A stretch of DNA of 22,885 nt from CAYVDH01 sp964450355 (lineage in GTDB: Bacteria; Bacteroidota; Bacteroidia; NS11-12g; UBA955). Where the stretch lies: NCBI GenBank assembly GCA_964450355.1, contig CAYVDH010000038.1:1-22885 (forward strand), in the 5' to 3' direction. Position numbers and translations under genes: made by a program. Below, in pieces: positions 15,881-22,885 of the stretch. Below the pieces are notes generated by a model. It was not told the DNA's origin. It searched no databases and worked only from the letters and a program-made list of their open reading frames with translations. The first letter of the stretch is position 1; every line of letters starts with the position of its first letter.

Positions 15881-17797
15881 TTATAAACTTGATTTTGGAA
15901 TTGTTAACATTATTGATGTACCACCTTTATCGTTTTCAAAAACACGTAAATTGCCATTTAAATTTGATAACCTAGTTTGAATGTTTTTTATTCCATTTCC
16001 ATTGAAATCATTGATTTTGTCTGAGTAAATTCCATTGTCAAAAACTTTAATTTCTATGTTTTCTGGTAGCTCAGATATATCTAAATTAATTTCTTTGGCT
16101 TGGCTGTGTTTTAAGGCATTATTAATGATTTCAAATATGATTGATTTTAAATGCAATTGATTATCTGGACTGATTAAAGAATTGTATTCTAATTGTTCAT
16201 TGATATTAAATTCTATATCAGGATATGATTTCATTAATCTTAGTAATTCAGTTTTTATTTGATCCATAAATTCAATAAATGGCAATGGTTTTTGGTTCAA
16301 TTCTATCACTATGTTTTTCAAATTACTTAATATTTGATTCGCACTAATTTTTAAGTCACTTAGTTCTTCATGTGGTAATTTTGAGTTTATATCATTTTCA
16401 ATAACATTGATTTTATTTAAAATGCTTGAAGCATAAGCTCCTAAATTATCATGTAAATTTCTGCTAATTCTCATTCTTTCATTTTGTTCTGTTTGCTTTT
16501 GTATTAGCTCCTTTTCATGTTGATGTTGAATGTTTGAAATCTTCTTTTTTAATTGCATTTTATTATACCAAATAAAGAAAATAAGTATAATCAAAAATAG
16601 GATAACAATTGAAAATAAGAGTAATTTTTGAAAATCACTTTTTGATTTTAACTCCCTATTTTTAATCAGTTGTTTTTCTATTTCTGCCTTACTAGTTTCG
16701 TATTTCTGCGATTCTATTTTCAAATTTTTAAGGTTATTGCTTTCTATTTCATTAAAATATTCATTGACATATTGTTCGTAATATTCTGCAGCTTCCTTAT
16801 CTTTATTTAGTGCCTTATACGACACAGCAAGATTTTTATAAACGCTAGAATTTAAACTTACATTTCCATGTTTTTTGTTTAATTCCAATGTTTTTTCTAA
16901 GACCTCAATAGCTTTTTTATATTGTTTTAATCCTATATACGAACTTCCAATATTCAAATAACAATTAGCTAAACCTATAAAATCTTGGATGGAATTATTT
17001 ATTTTAATTGCCTTAAAGTTCTCAATAATTGCTTCATTATGCATACCCATCAAACCGTATAATGTTGAAATATTATGGTGTAAATTAAACAAGTCCCAAT
17101 TGTATAATGAGGTGTCTAAATACGATTTTCCTTTATTATAATAATGGAATGCAGAGTCAAATAAATCCTTTTTGTTTAAACTATCATATTGAATTTGGCT
17201 TGCAAACACATTTGCCAACCTTTGATAGTAATCTGGTAACAAACTCATTACACTGTCCTTAATTGCCGAATTAATAGCCTCTTTTGTGTAATGTTTTGCT
17301 TTTTCCCAATTTAATAAATTAGTGAAAGCCCATCCTAAGTTAGCTTTTAGTCCTCGAGCAACCCTTTCTTCTTTTGCTTCGAAATAAGGCAATATCTCAA
17401 ACGAATGTTTAACACTTTGGCTGTAATGACCAATTCCTAATTCACACATCGTTTCTTTATTTCTATAACTCATGTATAGTTCTTTGTATTTAATGCTATC
17501 AATTTTAGGGTAAGTATTTTGCAATAGTATTGCAGCTGAATCCAAATAATTTTCAAACATTAAAATGTAAATTCTTGTTTCTTGATGCATCCAATAAATA
17601 GAATCATATTGATTTTTATCAATCATTGAATCTAATGATAACCATAATTTTTTTGCCTTAGTAATATTGTATTCGTTGACAAGTAACGATTCAATTTTCC
17701 TATATTCAATGAATTTTGATTTTGATCGTGATGTTTTATCTTGATGACAAGACATGATGCAAAATATCAAAACAATTATTCCAACAATTTGCCTCAT
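15881..17797 (-). CDS. TPR-containing sensor histidine kinase (HisKA_3 type)
   Basis: The ATG at 17797 overlaps the regulator stop by 4 nt (ATGA) and gives 638 aa; an ATG two codons earlier (17803) is also possible. Numbers here use the earlier ATG. The N-terminus is a signal sequence ending in a lipobox-like IMSC (C19). Residues about 35-350 are TPR-like helical pairs, for example YLNIGSSYIGLKQYKKAIEVLEK. A coiled stretch, a membrane helix (about 394-414) and a second coiled coil follow. The kinase core has RNLHDNLGAYASS (H451), N-box EIINNALKHS (about 558-567) and G-box GNGIKNIQTRL. This is the NarX/DesK-like class, with a periplasmic TPR sensor and cytoplasmic catalysis. Its regulator lies upstream in the same operon. 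Element R2 follows the stop. Confidence 0.93.
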   Translation of the reverse strand: MRQIVGIIVLIFCIMSCHQDKTSRSKSKFIEYRKIESLLVNEYNITKAKKLWLSLDSMIDKNQYDSIYWMHQETRIYILMFENYLDSAAILLQNTYPKIDSIKYKELYMSYRNKETMCELGIGHYSQSVKHSFEILPYFEAKEERVARGLKANLGWAFTNLLNWEKAKHYTKEAINSAIKDSVMSLLPDYYQRLANVFASQIQYDSLNKKDLFDSAFHYYNKGKSYLDTSLYNWDLFNLHHNISTLYGLMGMHNEAIIENFKAIKINNSIQDFIGLANCYLNIGSSYIGLKQYKKAIEVLEKTLELNKKHGNVSLNSSVYKNLAVSYKALNKDKEAAEYYEQYVNEYFNEIESNNLKNLKIESQKYETSKAEIEKQLIKNRELKSKSDFQKLLLFSIVILFLIILIFFIWYNKMQLKKKISNIQHQHEKELIQKQTEQNERMRISRNLHDNLGAYASSILNKINVIENDINSKLPHEELSDLKISANQILSNLKNIVIELNQKPLPFIEFMDQIKTELLRLMKSYPDIEFNINEQLEYNSLISPDNQLHLKSIIFEIINNALKHSQAKEINLDISELPENIEIKVFDNGIYSDKINDFNGNGIKNIQTRLSNLNGNLRVFENDKGGTSIMLTIPKSSL

Positions 17798-18450
17798 AAC
17801 CATTTGTGTTTATTGACTATATTAATGACTTCTGATCGAGTTTTAACATGTAATTTTTCATAGATATTATTCACATGCCTTCTCACTGTGAAAGGAGATA
17901 TAAAAAGCAATTCACCAATTTTTTTATAATTTTTACCACTAATCAATAACTTTAACACTTCCATTTCTCTGGTAGATAAAGGACTTTCTAACTCAATATT
18001 ATTTTCAACTTTTATGGAATCACTTTTCATGTAATTTAGCACTTTTCTAGCCACTATTGGACTCATAGGTACAGCACCATGATCAAATACAGATTTTATG
18101 GAATCAATTAAATTCATGCTGCCATCTTCTTTTAATAAATACCCATGTGCCCCTGCTTTAATTGCATCAAATATTTTATTACTATCTTCAAATACTGTTA
18201 ACACAATGAATTTAATGTGAGGCATGGATGTTTTAGCTCTAAAAATTGTTTCAATTCCATCCAACTCAGGCATCTCTAAATCCATTAGCACTACATCTAT
18301 TTCCTCTCCCTTTTGTTTTAATTGTTCTAAAAACTCAATACCGTTGACACATTCCATTACAACTTCTATATCATCGCTGTGTTTTATAATGGACCGAATG
18401 CTATTTCTATTAATAGCCTTATCATCTACTAAAGCCACCCGTATTTTCAT
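17794..18450 (-). CDS. NarL/FixJ-family response regulator
   Basis: A 218-aa regulator. The receiver (about 1-125) has D9/D10, phospho-acceptor D57 in LMDLEMPE, the switch Thr in VLTVF and K107 in YLLKEDG. The LuxR-type HTH (about 155-215) reads LSTREMEVLKLLISGKNYKK ... ISPFTVRRHVNNIYEKLHVKTR. It is the first gene of the pair with the TPR kinase, preceded by a promoter 5 nt upstream of the ATG. An inverted repeat in the divergent intergenic region (18510-18529) is a candidate binding site. Confidence 0.95.
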   Translation of the reverse strand: MKIRVALVDDKAINRNSIRSIIKHSDDIEVVMECVNGIEFLEQLKQKGEEIDVVLMDLEMPELDGIETIFRAKTSMPHIKFIVLTVFEDSNKIFDAIKAGAHGYLLKEDGSMNLIDSIKSVFDHGAVPMSPIVARKVLNYMKSDSIKVENNIELESPLSTREMEVLKLLISGKNYKKIGELLFISPFTVRRHVNNIYEKLHVKTRSEVINIVNKHKWL

Positions 18451-18454
18451 GCTT

Positions 18455-18462
18455 CAAATGTA
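18455..18462 (-). promoter_or_regulatory. -7 promoter element (TACATTTG) for the NarL-type regulator and TPR kinase
   Basis: TACATTTG on the - strand matches TAnnTTTG and ends 4 nt before the ATG at 18450, implying a leaderless or very short-leader transcript. No exact -33 TTG at the right distance. Confidence 0.5.
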
Positions 18463-18509
18463 TCAATTGATTTTATAAATAAGGTTGCTTTATGAAATAA
18501 TTTTTAAAA

Positions 18510-18529
18510 AATGGTCATAATCGACCATT
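18510..18529. promoter_or_regulatory. Candidate operator: AATGGTC-N6-GACCATT
   Basis: Perfect 7-bp arms (18510-18516 and 18523-18529) separated by ATAATC. It sits between the divergent regulator (start 18450) and the exported-protein gene (start 18563) and runs into the TTG of the latter's promoter (18528-18530). A 20-bp inverted repeat is the right size for a dimeric LuxR-type regulator. The binding protein is inferred. Confidence 0.5.
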
Positions 18530-18558
18530 GATTATAGGGATATTTAAAAACAGTTTTG
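18528..18558 (+). promoter_or_regulatory. Promoter (TTG-N20-CAGTTTTG) for the exported-protein gene
   Basis: TTG at 18528-18530 and CAGTTTTG at 18551-18558, one mismatch from TAnnTTTG, are 20 nt apart. Only 4 nt separate the element from the ATG at 18563. The inverted repeat at 18510-18529 overlaps the TTG. Confidence 0.45.
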
Positions 18559-18562
18559 TATC

Positions 18563-19345
18563 ATGAAAAAAATCATATATTTTAATTTGTTATTTGTATT
18601 CTTTAATGTTAAGCTCATTCAAGCTCAAAGTGAGCAAAAAGTAGTCAATCAAACCAATTCATGCAGATTATTGCATATAAGACCCAACATGGTAATTGGT
18701 ATAAGTCCTGTAGATGGTGATTTTTTAGTTCAATTAAATTTGGATGCCCAATATTGGTATAAAGAAAAAATGGATTTTAGGTTCAGTTCATTATCAGGTA
18801 CACTTACAGGTTTGTCTATTGGTACAACTCTTCATTTAAAAGATAGATTTGTATCAAAATCTACAAAATTCATAGTATCAGAAACTGAAAGTGGAGGTAA
18901 AAGATACACTGAATATTATCGTAAGAATGCTGACATAAGAAAAGTTTTTGGGCCTACTGGTGACTTAAAATTTGCCTACATTAATTTTGAAAAAAACAGT
19001 ACAGCTTTTCCATTTATAGAATTAAAAGGTGGAGTGGATTTTCAATACTTTTCAAGAAATTATCTTGATTATAACAACGAAACTTATCCTAGCAATAAAA
19101 ATGGATGGTTCAGTGTGAAAGGATTGGGTGCTGTTCAGTATTTTAAAACAAGCAACGAAAATGCAATTCAATTTGGTGCTATGGGTTCAATGAATGCAGT
19201 AAGAAGGCCTTGGAAAGGTGTAAGCATGAATCTGAACATGGATTTAGGAGCTACCTTTGGTAGTGCAGGTGTGTTGCCAATAATAAACATTGGCTTTGGT
19301 ATCTCCATCAACTTAATTAATTCAAAGAAAAAAATAGATTACTAA
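18563..19345 (+). CDS. Exported protein, probable outer-membrane beta-barrel
   Basis: A 260-aa protein with a signal peptide (MKKIIYFNLLFVFFNVKLIQAQ). The mature part alternates polar and hydrophobic residues and ends in strand-like segments (GVSMNLNMDLGATF, VLPIINIGFGISINLI), consistent with an outer-membrane barrel; the extreme C-terminus (NSKKKIDY) is charged but ends in an aromatic residue. No family is recognised. It is divergent from the NarL-type regulator, shares the intergenic inverted repeat, and converges on the TonB-like gene. Control by the neighbouring two-component system is inferred from position. Confidence 0.8.
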   Translation: MKKIIYFNLLFVFFNVKLIQAQSEQKVVNQTNSCRLLHIRPNMVIGISPVDGDFLVQLNLDAQYWYKEKMDFRFSSLSGTLTGLSIGTTLHLKDRFVSKSTKFIVSETESGGKRYTEYYRKNADIRKVFGPTGDLKFAYINFEKNSTAFPFIELKGGVDFQYFSRNYLDYNNETYPSNKNGWFSVKGLGAVQYFKTSNENAIQFGAMGSMNAVRRPWKGVSMNLNMDLGATFGSAGVLPIINIGFGISINLINSKKKIDY

Positions 19346-19366
19346 ATAATGTAACAAATTCACTAA

Positions 19367-20179
19367 TTAATTCAACTCAAAATGGATGGGTATTGATACT
19401 GTGATTTTTGCATTCCTACCTCCTCTTTTTCCTGGTATCCAGTTGGGCATTAATTGAATAACTCTTAATACTTCAGCATCAAAATTTTTAGAATTTTCTA
19501 CAGTTTTTAGAATTTTTGGTTCTTTGATTTTACCATTTTCGTCAATAATAAATACAACTACAACCTCGCCTTGAATCTTGTTTTCTTTTTCGTATTCAGG
19601 ATACGTTAAATGACGGTCAATAAAATTGTAAAGACTATCAATTCCCCCAATAAACTCAGGGTATAATTCAGGTTCATTTATAGTAGTATCATCCAGTAAA
19701 ATTAAACCCATTGTTACACTTTTCTCAAAGTTTGAGTGCTTATCAAGTTTATTTTTAGTAGGTTTAATGGTGTCTTTTTCTACATCTTTAACATCAAATT
19801 TGTCATTTTGAAGTATTGAAGTATCTATGCTAGTTTTTAATGTGCTGATATTGCTGTTTTTTTGATGACAGGAAGCTAGCATTAAACTACCCACTGTTAA
19901 TAGAAAAAAAGGTAAATTTGAGTTTTTTGTCTGTTTAGAAAAAGCTTTAACTGTATCACACCAATTGTGATGAACAAAATCCAATTGGGATTGTTTAATT
20001 CTACCACATATAGATTCACTTCTATGATTAATTAAGTATTCCAATATTTCAATCCTATTTTTATTGGTAAAATCAACGACATGTTTGTCACAATGTTGAC
20101 AAAAACGAGAATTGATTCCTATTTTCATTTTATCCCAATTTTCAGAACACGGATTATCTATCTTAATTAATTTTGTCAT
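19367..20179 (-). CDS. Energy transducer TonB-like protein with N-terminal four-Cys domain
   Basis: A 270-aa protein. Residues about 1-75 hold a conserved Bacteroidota cysteine motif: NPCSENWDKM, FCQHCDKHVVDFTNK, an EILEYL helix and SICGRIKQSQLDF (C11, C27, C30, C58). A hydrophobic helix (about 88-104, ending LMLASCHQ) is followed by a polar periplasmic linker. The C-terminal TonB domain (about 178-270) shows FIGGIDSLYNFI, YPEYEKENKIQGEVVVVFII, DENGKI, LMPNWIPGKRGGR and TVSIPIHFEL. TonB proteins couple the proton-motive force to outer-membrane transporters; no transporter is in the window. The short linker (about 70 aa) lacks the usual Pro-rich spanning region. It starts 93 nt after the downstream NarL-type regulator of the second pair. 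Confidence 0.85.
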   Translation of the reverse strand: MTKLIKIDNPCSENWDKMKIGINSRFCQHCDKHVVDFTNKNRIEILEYLINHRSESICGRIKQSQLDFVHHNWCDTVKAFSKQTKNSNLPFFLLTVGSLMLASCHQKNSNISTLKTSIDTSILQNDKFDVKDVEKDTIKPTKNKLDKHSNFEKSVTMGLILLDDTTINEPELYPEFIGGIDSLYNFIDRHLTYPEYEKENKIQGEVVVVFIIDENGKIKEPKILKTVENSKNFDAEVLRVIQLMPNWIPGKRGGRNAKITVSIPIHFELN

Positions 20180-20272
20180 CCTATTTTTATTTAAACGAAA
20201 AAAGTTCAGTCAAATTGTTTCAAATAAAACTAAATTTAAAAGAGATTTTTACACTAATGATGTGAAAGTTAA

Positions 20273-20893
20273 TTATAAATTTTTAATTGCCCATAATAGT
20301 AAGGCATTTTTTTCTTTAGGTAACTGTAGTTTTTCCGATATGTTTCTTTTGTGGGCTTCTACAGTTTTTTCAGTGATATATAGCAATGAAGCTACTTCTT
20401 TATTGCTTTTTTGTTGGGCAACTAATTCTAATACTTTTTTTTCTGCAAAGGTGAGTGTTAATACACTATCATTAGTATCATTCTTTTGTTTATCTATTTC
20501 TAATTGATCAATATAATTGCTAATAAACTCTTTGTTATTTAACACAGATTTGATACAGATATCCATTTCCAAATGCGCATAATCTTTAATTAAATAGCCC
20601 ATACATCCCAATTCTTTTGCTTTTAAAAATACAGACATCTCCTTATGCATTGTCAATAGTATAACTTTGGTTTTACATTTGTTTAATTTAAGTTTTTCTA
20701 AAATTTCCAATCCAGTCATGTTGGGCATATTCACATCTACAATGGCTATTTGTGGTTCATGCGATAATATACCGTTCAAGCAACTTACACCATTAGAATA
20801 GGAGCCAATTATAGTATATCCCATCGTTTTTAAAAAAGATTCAGTACCAATACTGGTAATTGGGTGGTCGTCTGCAATAATGATTCTAGTCAT
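20273..20893 (-). CDS. NarL/FixJ-family response regulator (second pair)
   Basis: A 206-aa regulator. The receiver domain has D8/D9 (IIIADDHP), phospho-acceptor D53 in IVDVNMPN, the switch Thr in LLTMH and K103 in YLIKDY. The LuxR HTH (about 145-205) reads LTFAEKKVLELVAQQKSNKE ... ITEKTVEAHKRNISEKLQL. Its ATG overlaps the kinase stop by 8 nt (ATGACTAG), so it is translated together with the kinase. It is smaller and only distantly similar to the regulator at 17794-18450, so a recent duplication is unlikely. Confidence 0.95.
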   Translation of the reverse strand: MTRIIIADDHPITSIGTESFLKTMGYTIIGSYSNGVSCLNGILSHEPQIAIVDVNMPNMTGLEILEKLKLNKCKTKVILLTMHKEMSVFLKAKELGCMGYLIKDYAHLEMDICIKSVLNNKEFISNYIDQLEIDKQKNDTNDSVLTLTFAEKKVLELVAQQKSNKEVASLLYITEKTVEAHKRNISEKLQLPKEKNALLLWAIKNL

Positions 20894-22724
20894 TTAGTAA
20901 AGGTATTTTGATTGAAATTTTTGTTCCATTATTTTCTGATGTTATTTCGGCATTACCTCCCATAGAATTAGTGCGTTGTATGATACTAAATAAGCCAAAG
21001 GCACTGCCAGATTGCAAGGTTTTTTGGACATCAAATCCTTTGCCGTTATCCTCTATCAATAATTCAAAATACTGCTCTGTTTCAGTTATCGTAATATTGG
21101 CAGCATGCGCTTGGGCATATTTTTTAATGTTGCTCAATGCTTCTTGAATAATACGGTACACTTGCAATTCGTCATTGGTGTTTAATCCCTTGTTGTAGCT
21201 AATTGTTGAATTGACAAATAGTTGTTCTTTTTCTTGAAATGTGGAAATCAATTGTTCTACACTTAATTTTAAGCCTATTTGTTCGAACATTACAGGGTGA
21301 AGGTTTCTGCTAATTTGCCTAATCTCACTTAGTATTTCATCAATTTTAGCTTCCGATTTATCAACAGATTTTTTTAAATTCAACAATTCATGTCCTACGC
21401 CATCGTGCAAATCGTTGGCTATTCTTTTGCGTTCCATTTCTGTATTTTCTAGTAATTGTTTGGTAAATATTTTTTCTGTTTTTCGCTTTTCTCTAATGGT
21501 TTTATTTTTTTGAAATAATACAAATAAAATAAACAATGCAAATAGCAAACAAAGACCAATTGCCATTAAAAAAAGATTGTTGTTTTTATTTTTTATTTTT
21601 TGATTTTGATTCAATATTTCATTGTCTTTTTTCTTAGTTTCATATTTTTTCTCCCATTCTTTTACTGCTTTTTGAAGTTGTAAATTGGTTAAACTATCGT
21701 TCATGGCTACTGCATTGAGTTTATAATCTAAAGCCATTTTTATTTCACCTTTATTTAATGCATTATGGTAAAACATTTCATAAAACTCTTTGGCAGCATA
21801 ATATTGTTTATCTTGTTTCAGTCTATCAATGGCATTGATGCAATCTTGATTAATAGACATTTGCGGATTCGATTTCATTTCTACCCAAGTGCTATAAAAA
21901 ATATAATCTTCAATTACCGATTTTTGTTTCTTTTTCATGCGCCCCATTATATTGTGGCAGGTGTCTATGTATTGCTTAGCCAATACGAAATTGTTTTCTT
22001 GCAAATATTTATCTACCTGAAAAATATTAATTTCAAATTGTGTAAATAAATCTTTAGGTTTCCAAGCAGTATAAAGTTTATAAATGGCATCAAATTGTGC
22101 AATTAATGGCAGGTTTTTACCGGTTTGTGGGTTATTGCCAGTTACCGAATAATAATGCAAATAATCTCTGTGGTTTAAAAATATTTTTTGGGTATCATTG
22201 ATAGCGTAAGCTATTTTTCTTGATTTTTCTAAAGTTGATTTAGCGCTAGTTTCATCGCCCATCATCATATAGATATTGTAAATTTCGTGCAATACTGCAA
22301 ATTGTTGTCTGCCATCTTTTAATAAAGTTTTTTTATTAAGAGCAGAATTGCCATAAGCCAAAGCATCTTCTAATTTGCCAATGCCCGAATAAATATTTGA
22401 TAAAAATTTTTCGGATTCAGATGAAATAGAATAGCTGTAATAATCATTGATAGTAGAACTAGCATTTTTTAAATACACTATGGCGCTATCGTCCATGTAG
22501 CCAAAGTAATATAATTTGCCTATTTGCATGGCTATGCCGTTTTTAAACCTCAATTTTATGTTATGGCCATGTAGATTGTAAAATTGCTTGGCTTTTAAAA
22601 TATAGACACTATCGTACATAAAATTGCTTGCCAAGGCATTGCCTACTATATTATGGATTCGTGCGGCAGAATCTAATAAGTTATTGTATTCTAAACTTGA
22701 AGTAATTTTAAGATACTGGGGCAA
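20886..22724 (-). CDS. TPR-containing sensor histidine kinase (second pair), 5' end uncertain
   Basis: 612 aa from a TTG at 22724. Residues about 20-350 are degenerate TPR-like helices. A coiled segment, a membrane helix (about 383-404), another coiled coil and a HisKA_3 core follow, with ANDLHDGVGHELLNLKKSVD (H440), ISRNLHPVMF, N-box QEALSNIKKYAQ (N532), D-box IEDNGKGFD and FGLFSIIQR. It has the general organisation of the kinase at 15881-17797, but no signal peptide is visible. The frame stays open for 39 codons above the TTG, up to a TAA at 22842-22844, without any ATG, so the real start or an upstream exported portion is missing, frameshifted or initiated at an unusual codon. Catalytic motifs are intact. 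Confidence 0.85.
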   Translation of the reverse strand: MPQYLKITSSLEYNNLLDSAARIHNIVGNALASNFMYDSVYILKAKQFYNLHGHNIKLRFKNGIAMQIGKLYYFGYMDDSAIVYLKNASSTINDYYSYSISSESEKFLSNIYSGIGKLEDALAYGNSALNKKTLLKDGRQQFAVLHEIYNIYMMMGDETSAKSTLEKSRKIAYAINDTQKIFLNHRDYLHYYSVTGNNPQTGKNLPLIAQFDAIYKLYTAWKPKDLFTQFEINIFQVDKYLQENNFVLAKQYIDTCHNIMGRMKKKQKSVIEDYIFYSTWVEMKSNPQMSINQDCINAIDRLKQDKQYYAAKEFYEMFYHNALNKGEIKMALDYKLNAVAMNDSLTNLQLQKAVKEWEKKYETKKKDNEILNQNQKIKNKNNNLFLMAIGLCLLFALFILFVLFQKNKTIREKRKTEKIFTKQLLENTEMERKRIANDLHDGVGHELLNLKKSVDKSEAKIDEILSEIRQISRNLHPVMFEQIGLKLSVEQLISTFQEKEQLFVNSTISYNKGLNTNDELQVYRIIQEALSNIKKYAQAHAANITITETEQYFELLIEDNGKGFDVQKTLQSGSAFGLFSIIQRTNSMGGNAEITSENNGTKISIKIPLLND

Positions 22725-22885
22725 ATACTGGGTATCGAAAGCATGTGCACTGATATTAAAATACCTGCAAGTGGTATCTAATTTTTCTAGCGGTGGTTTT
22801 GTGTTCCAATATGCTTTACTGGGCGGTGTTTTAAACCCAGATTACGCATTAGAAAAAAAGGTTTAAATTTGAGTTCTAAAATCCT

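Noticed and set aside
20112..20507. A 131-codon frame on the + strand.
   Set aside because: It is antisense to the TonB-like gene start and the C-terminal HTH of the second NarL-type regulator; no promoter or coding character.
22624..22866. An 80-codon frame on the + strand at the window edge.
   Set aside because: Its first two thirds are antisense to the kinase. Only the last 30 or so codons look protein-like, so it is noted as part of the 5'-junction finding and not called a gene.

Overview
The window looks like chromosomal DNA of a low-GC member of the Bacteroidota. The evidence is a giant surface protein with PKD-like repeats and a type IX secretion C-terminal sorting domain, promoters of the Bacteroidota form (TTG, about 20 nt, TAnnTTTG), almost no Shine-Dalgarno sequences, a TonB-type energy transducer with the cysteine-rich N-terminus seen in this phylum, and histidine kinases fused to periplasmic TPR sensors. 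I cannot place it below phylum. No phage, insertion sequence, CRISPR array, tRNA or rRNA was recognised.

Layout. 64-4626 (+) encodes a secreted beta-helix/PKD surface protein ending at a strong terminator (4651-4680). 4807-7347 (-) is yidC followed by rsmE. 7427-7945 (+) is a DUF922-like putative zinc protease. 7948-8511 (-) is an unknown secreted protein. 8541-10532 (+) is a YyaL/SSP411-type thioredoxin-domain protein. 10545-14396 (-) is a tight four-gene operon: a membrane sulfatase of the LTA-synthase superfamily, a 73-aa membrane protein, a LytS-like kinase and a LytTR regulator. 14504-15343 (+) is a flavin reductase-family protein. 15344-15880 is a gene-free stretch holding two GC-rich inverted elements of equal length (112 nt) and two palindromes between them. 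15881-18450 (-) is a NarL-type regulator plus TPR kinase pair. 18563-19345 (+) is an exported, probably outer-membrane protein. 19367-20179 (-) is a TonB-like protein. 20273-22724 (-) is a second TPR kinase plus NarL-type regulator pair, whose 5' end is unclear near the window edge.

How the parts fit. Housekeeping genes (yidC, rsmE) sit beside envelope functions. Three separate two-component systems of two classes lie within 12 kb, each next to envelope genes: the LytTR pair shares an operon with the sulfatase; the first NarL-type pair is divergent from the exported protein, with an inverted repeat between them; the second is followed by the TonB-like gene. Signal-controlled envelope remodelling is a reasonable inference for 10.5-22.8 kb, but targets and signals are not visible.

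The most unusual points are: the paired 112-nt GC-rich elements lying just after two stop codons in the same sense relative to transcription; a perfect 28-bp palindrome between them; several genes that can only start at TTG; a yidC-rsmE junction where both genes share one frame across a single TAG; and the 4-Cys cytoplasmic domain on the TonB-like protein. I did not find a clearly new defence or mobile system.
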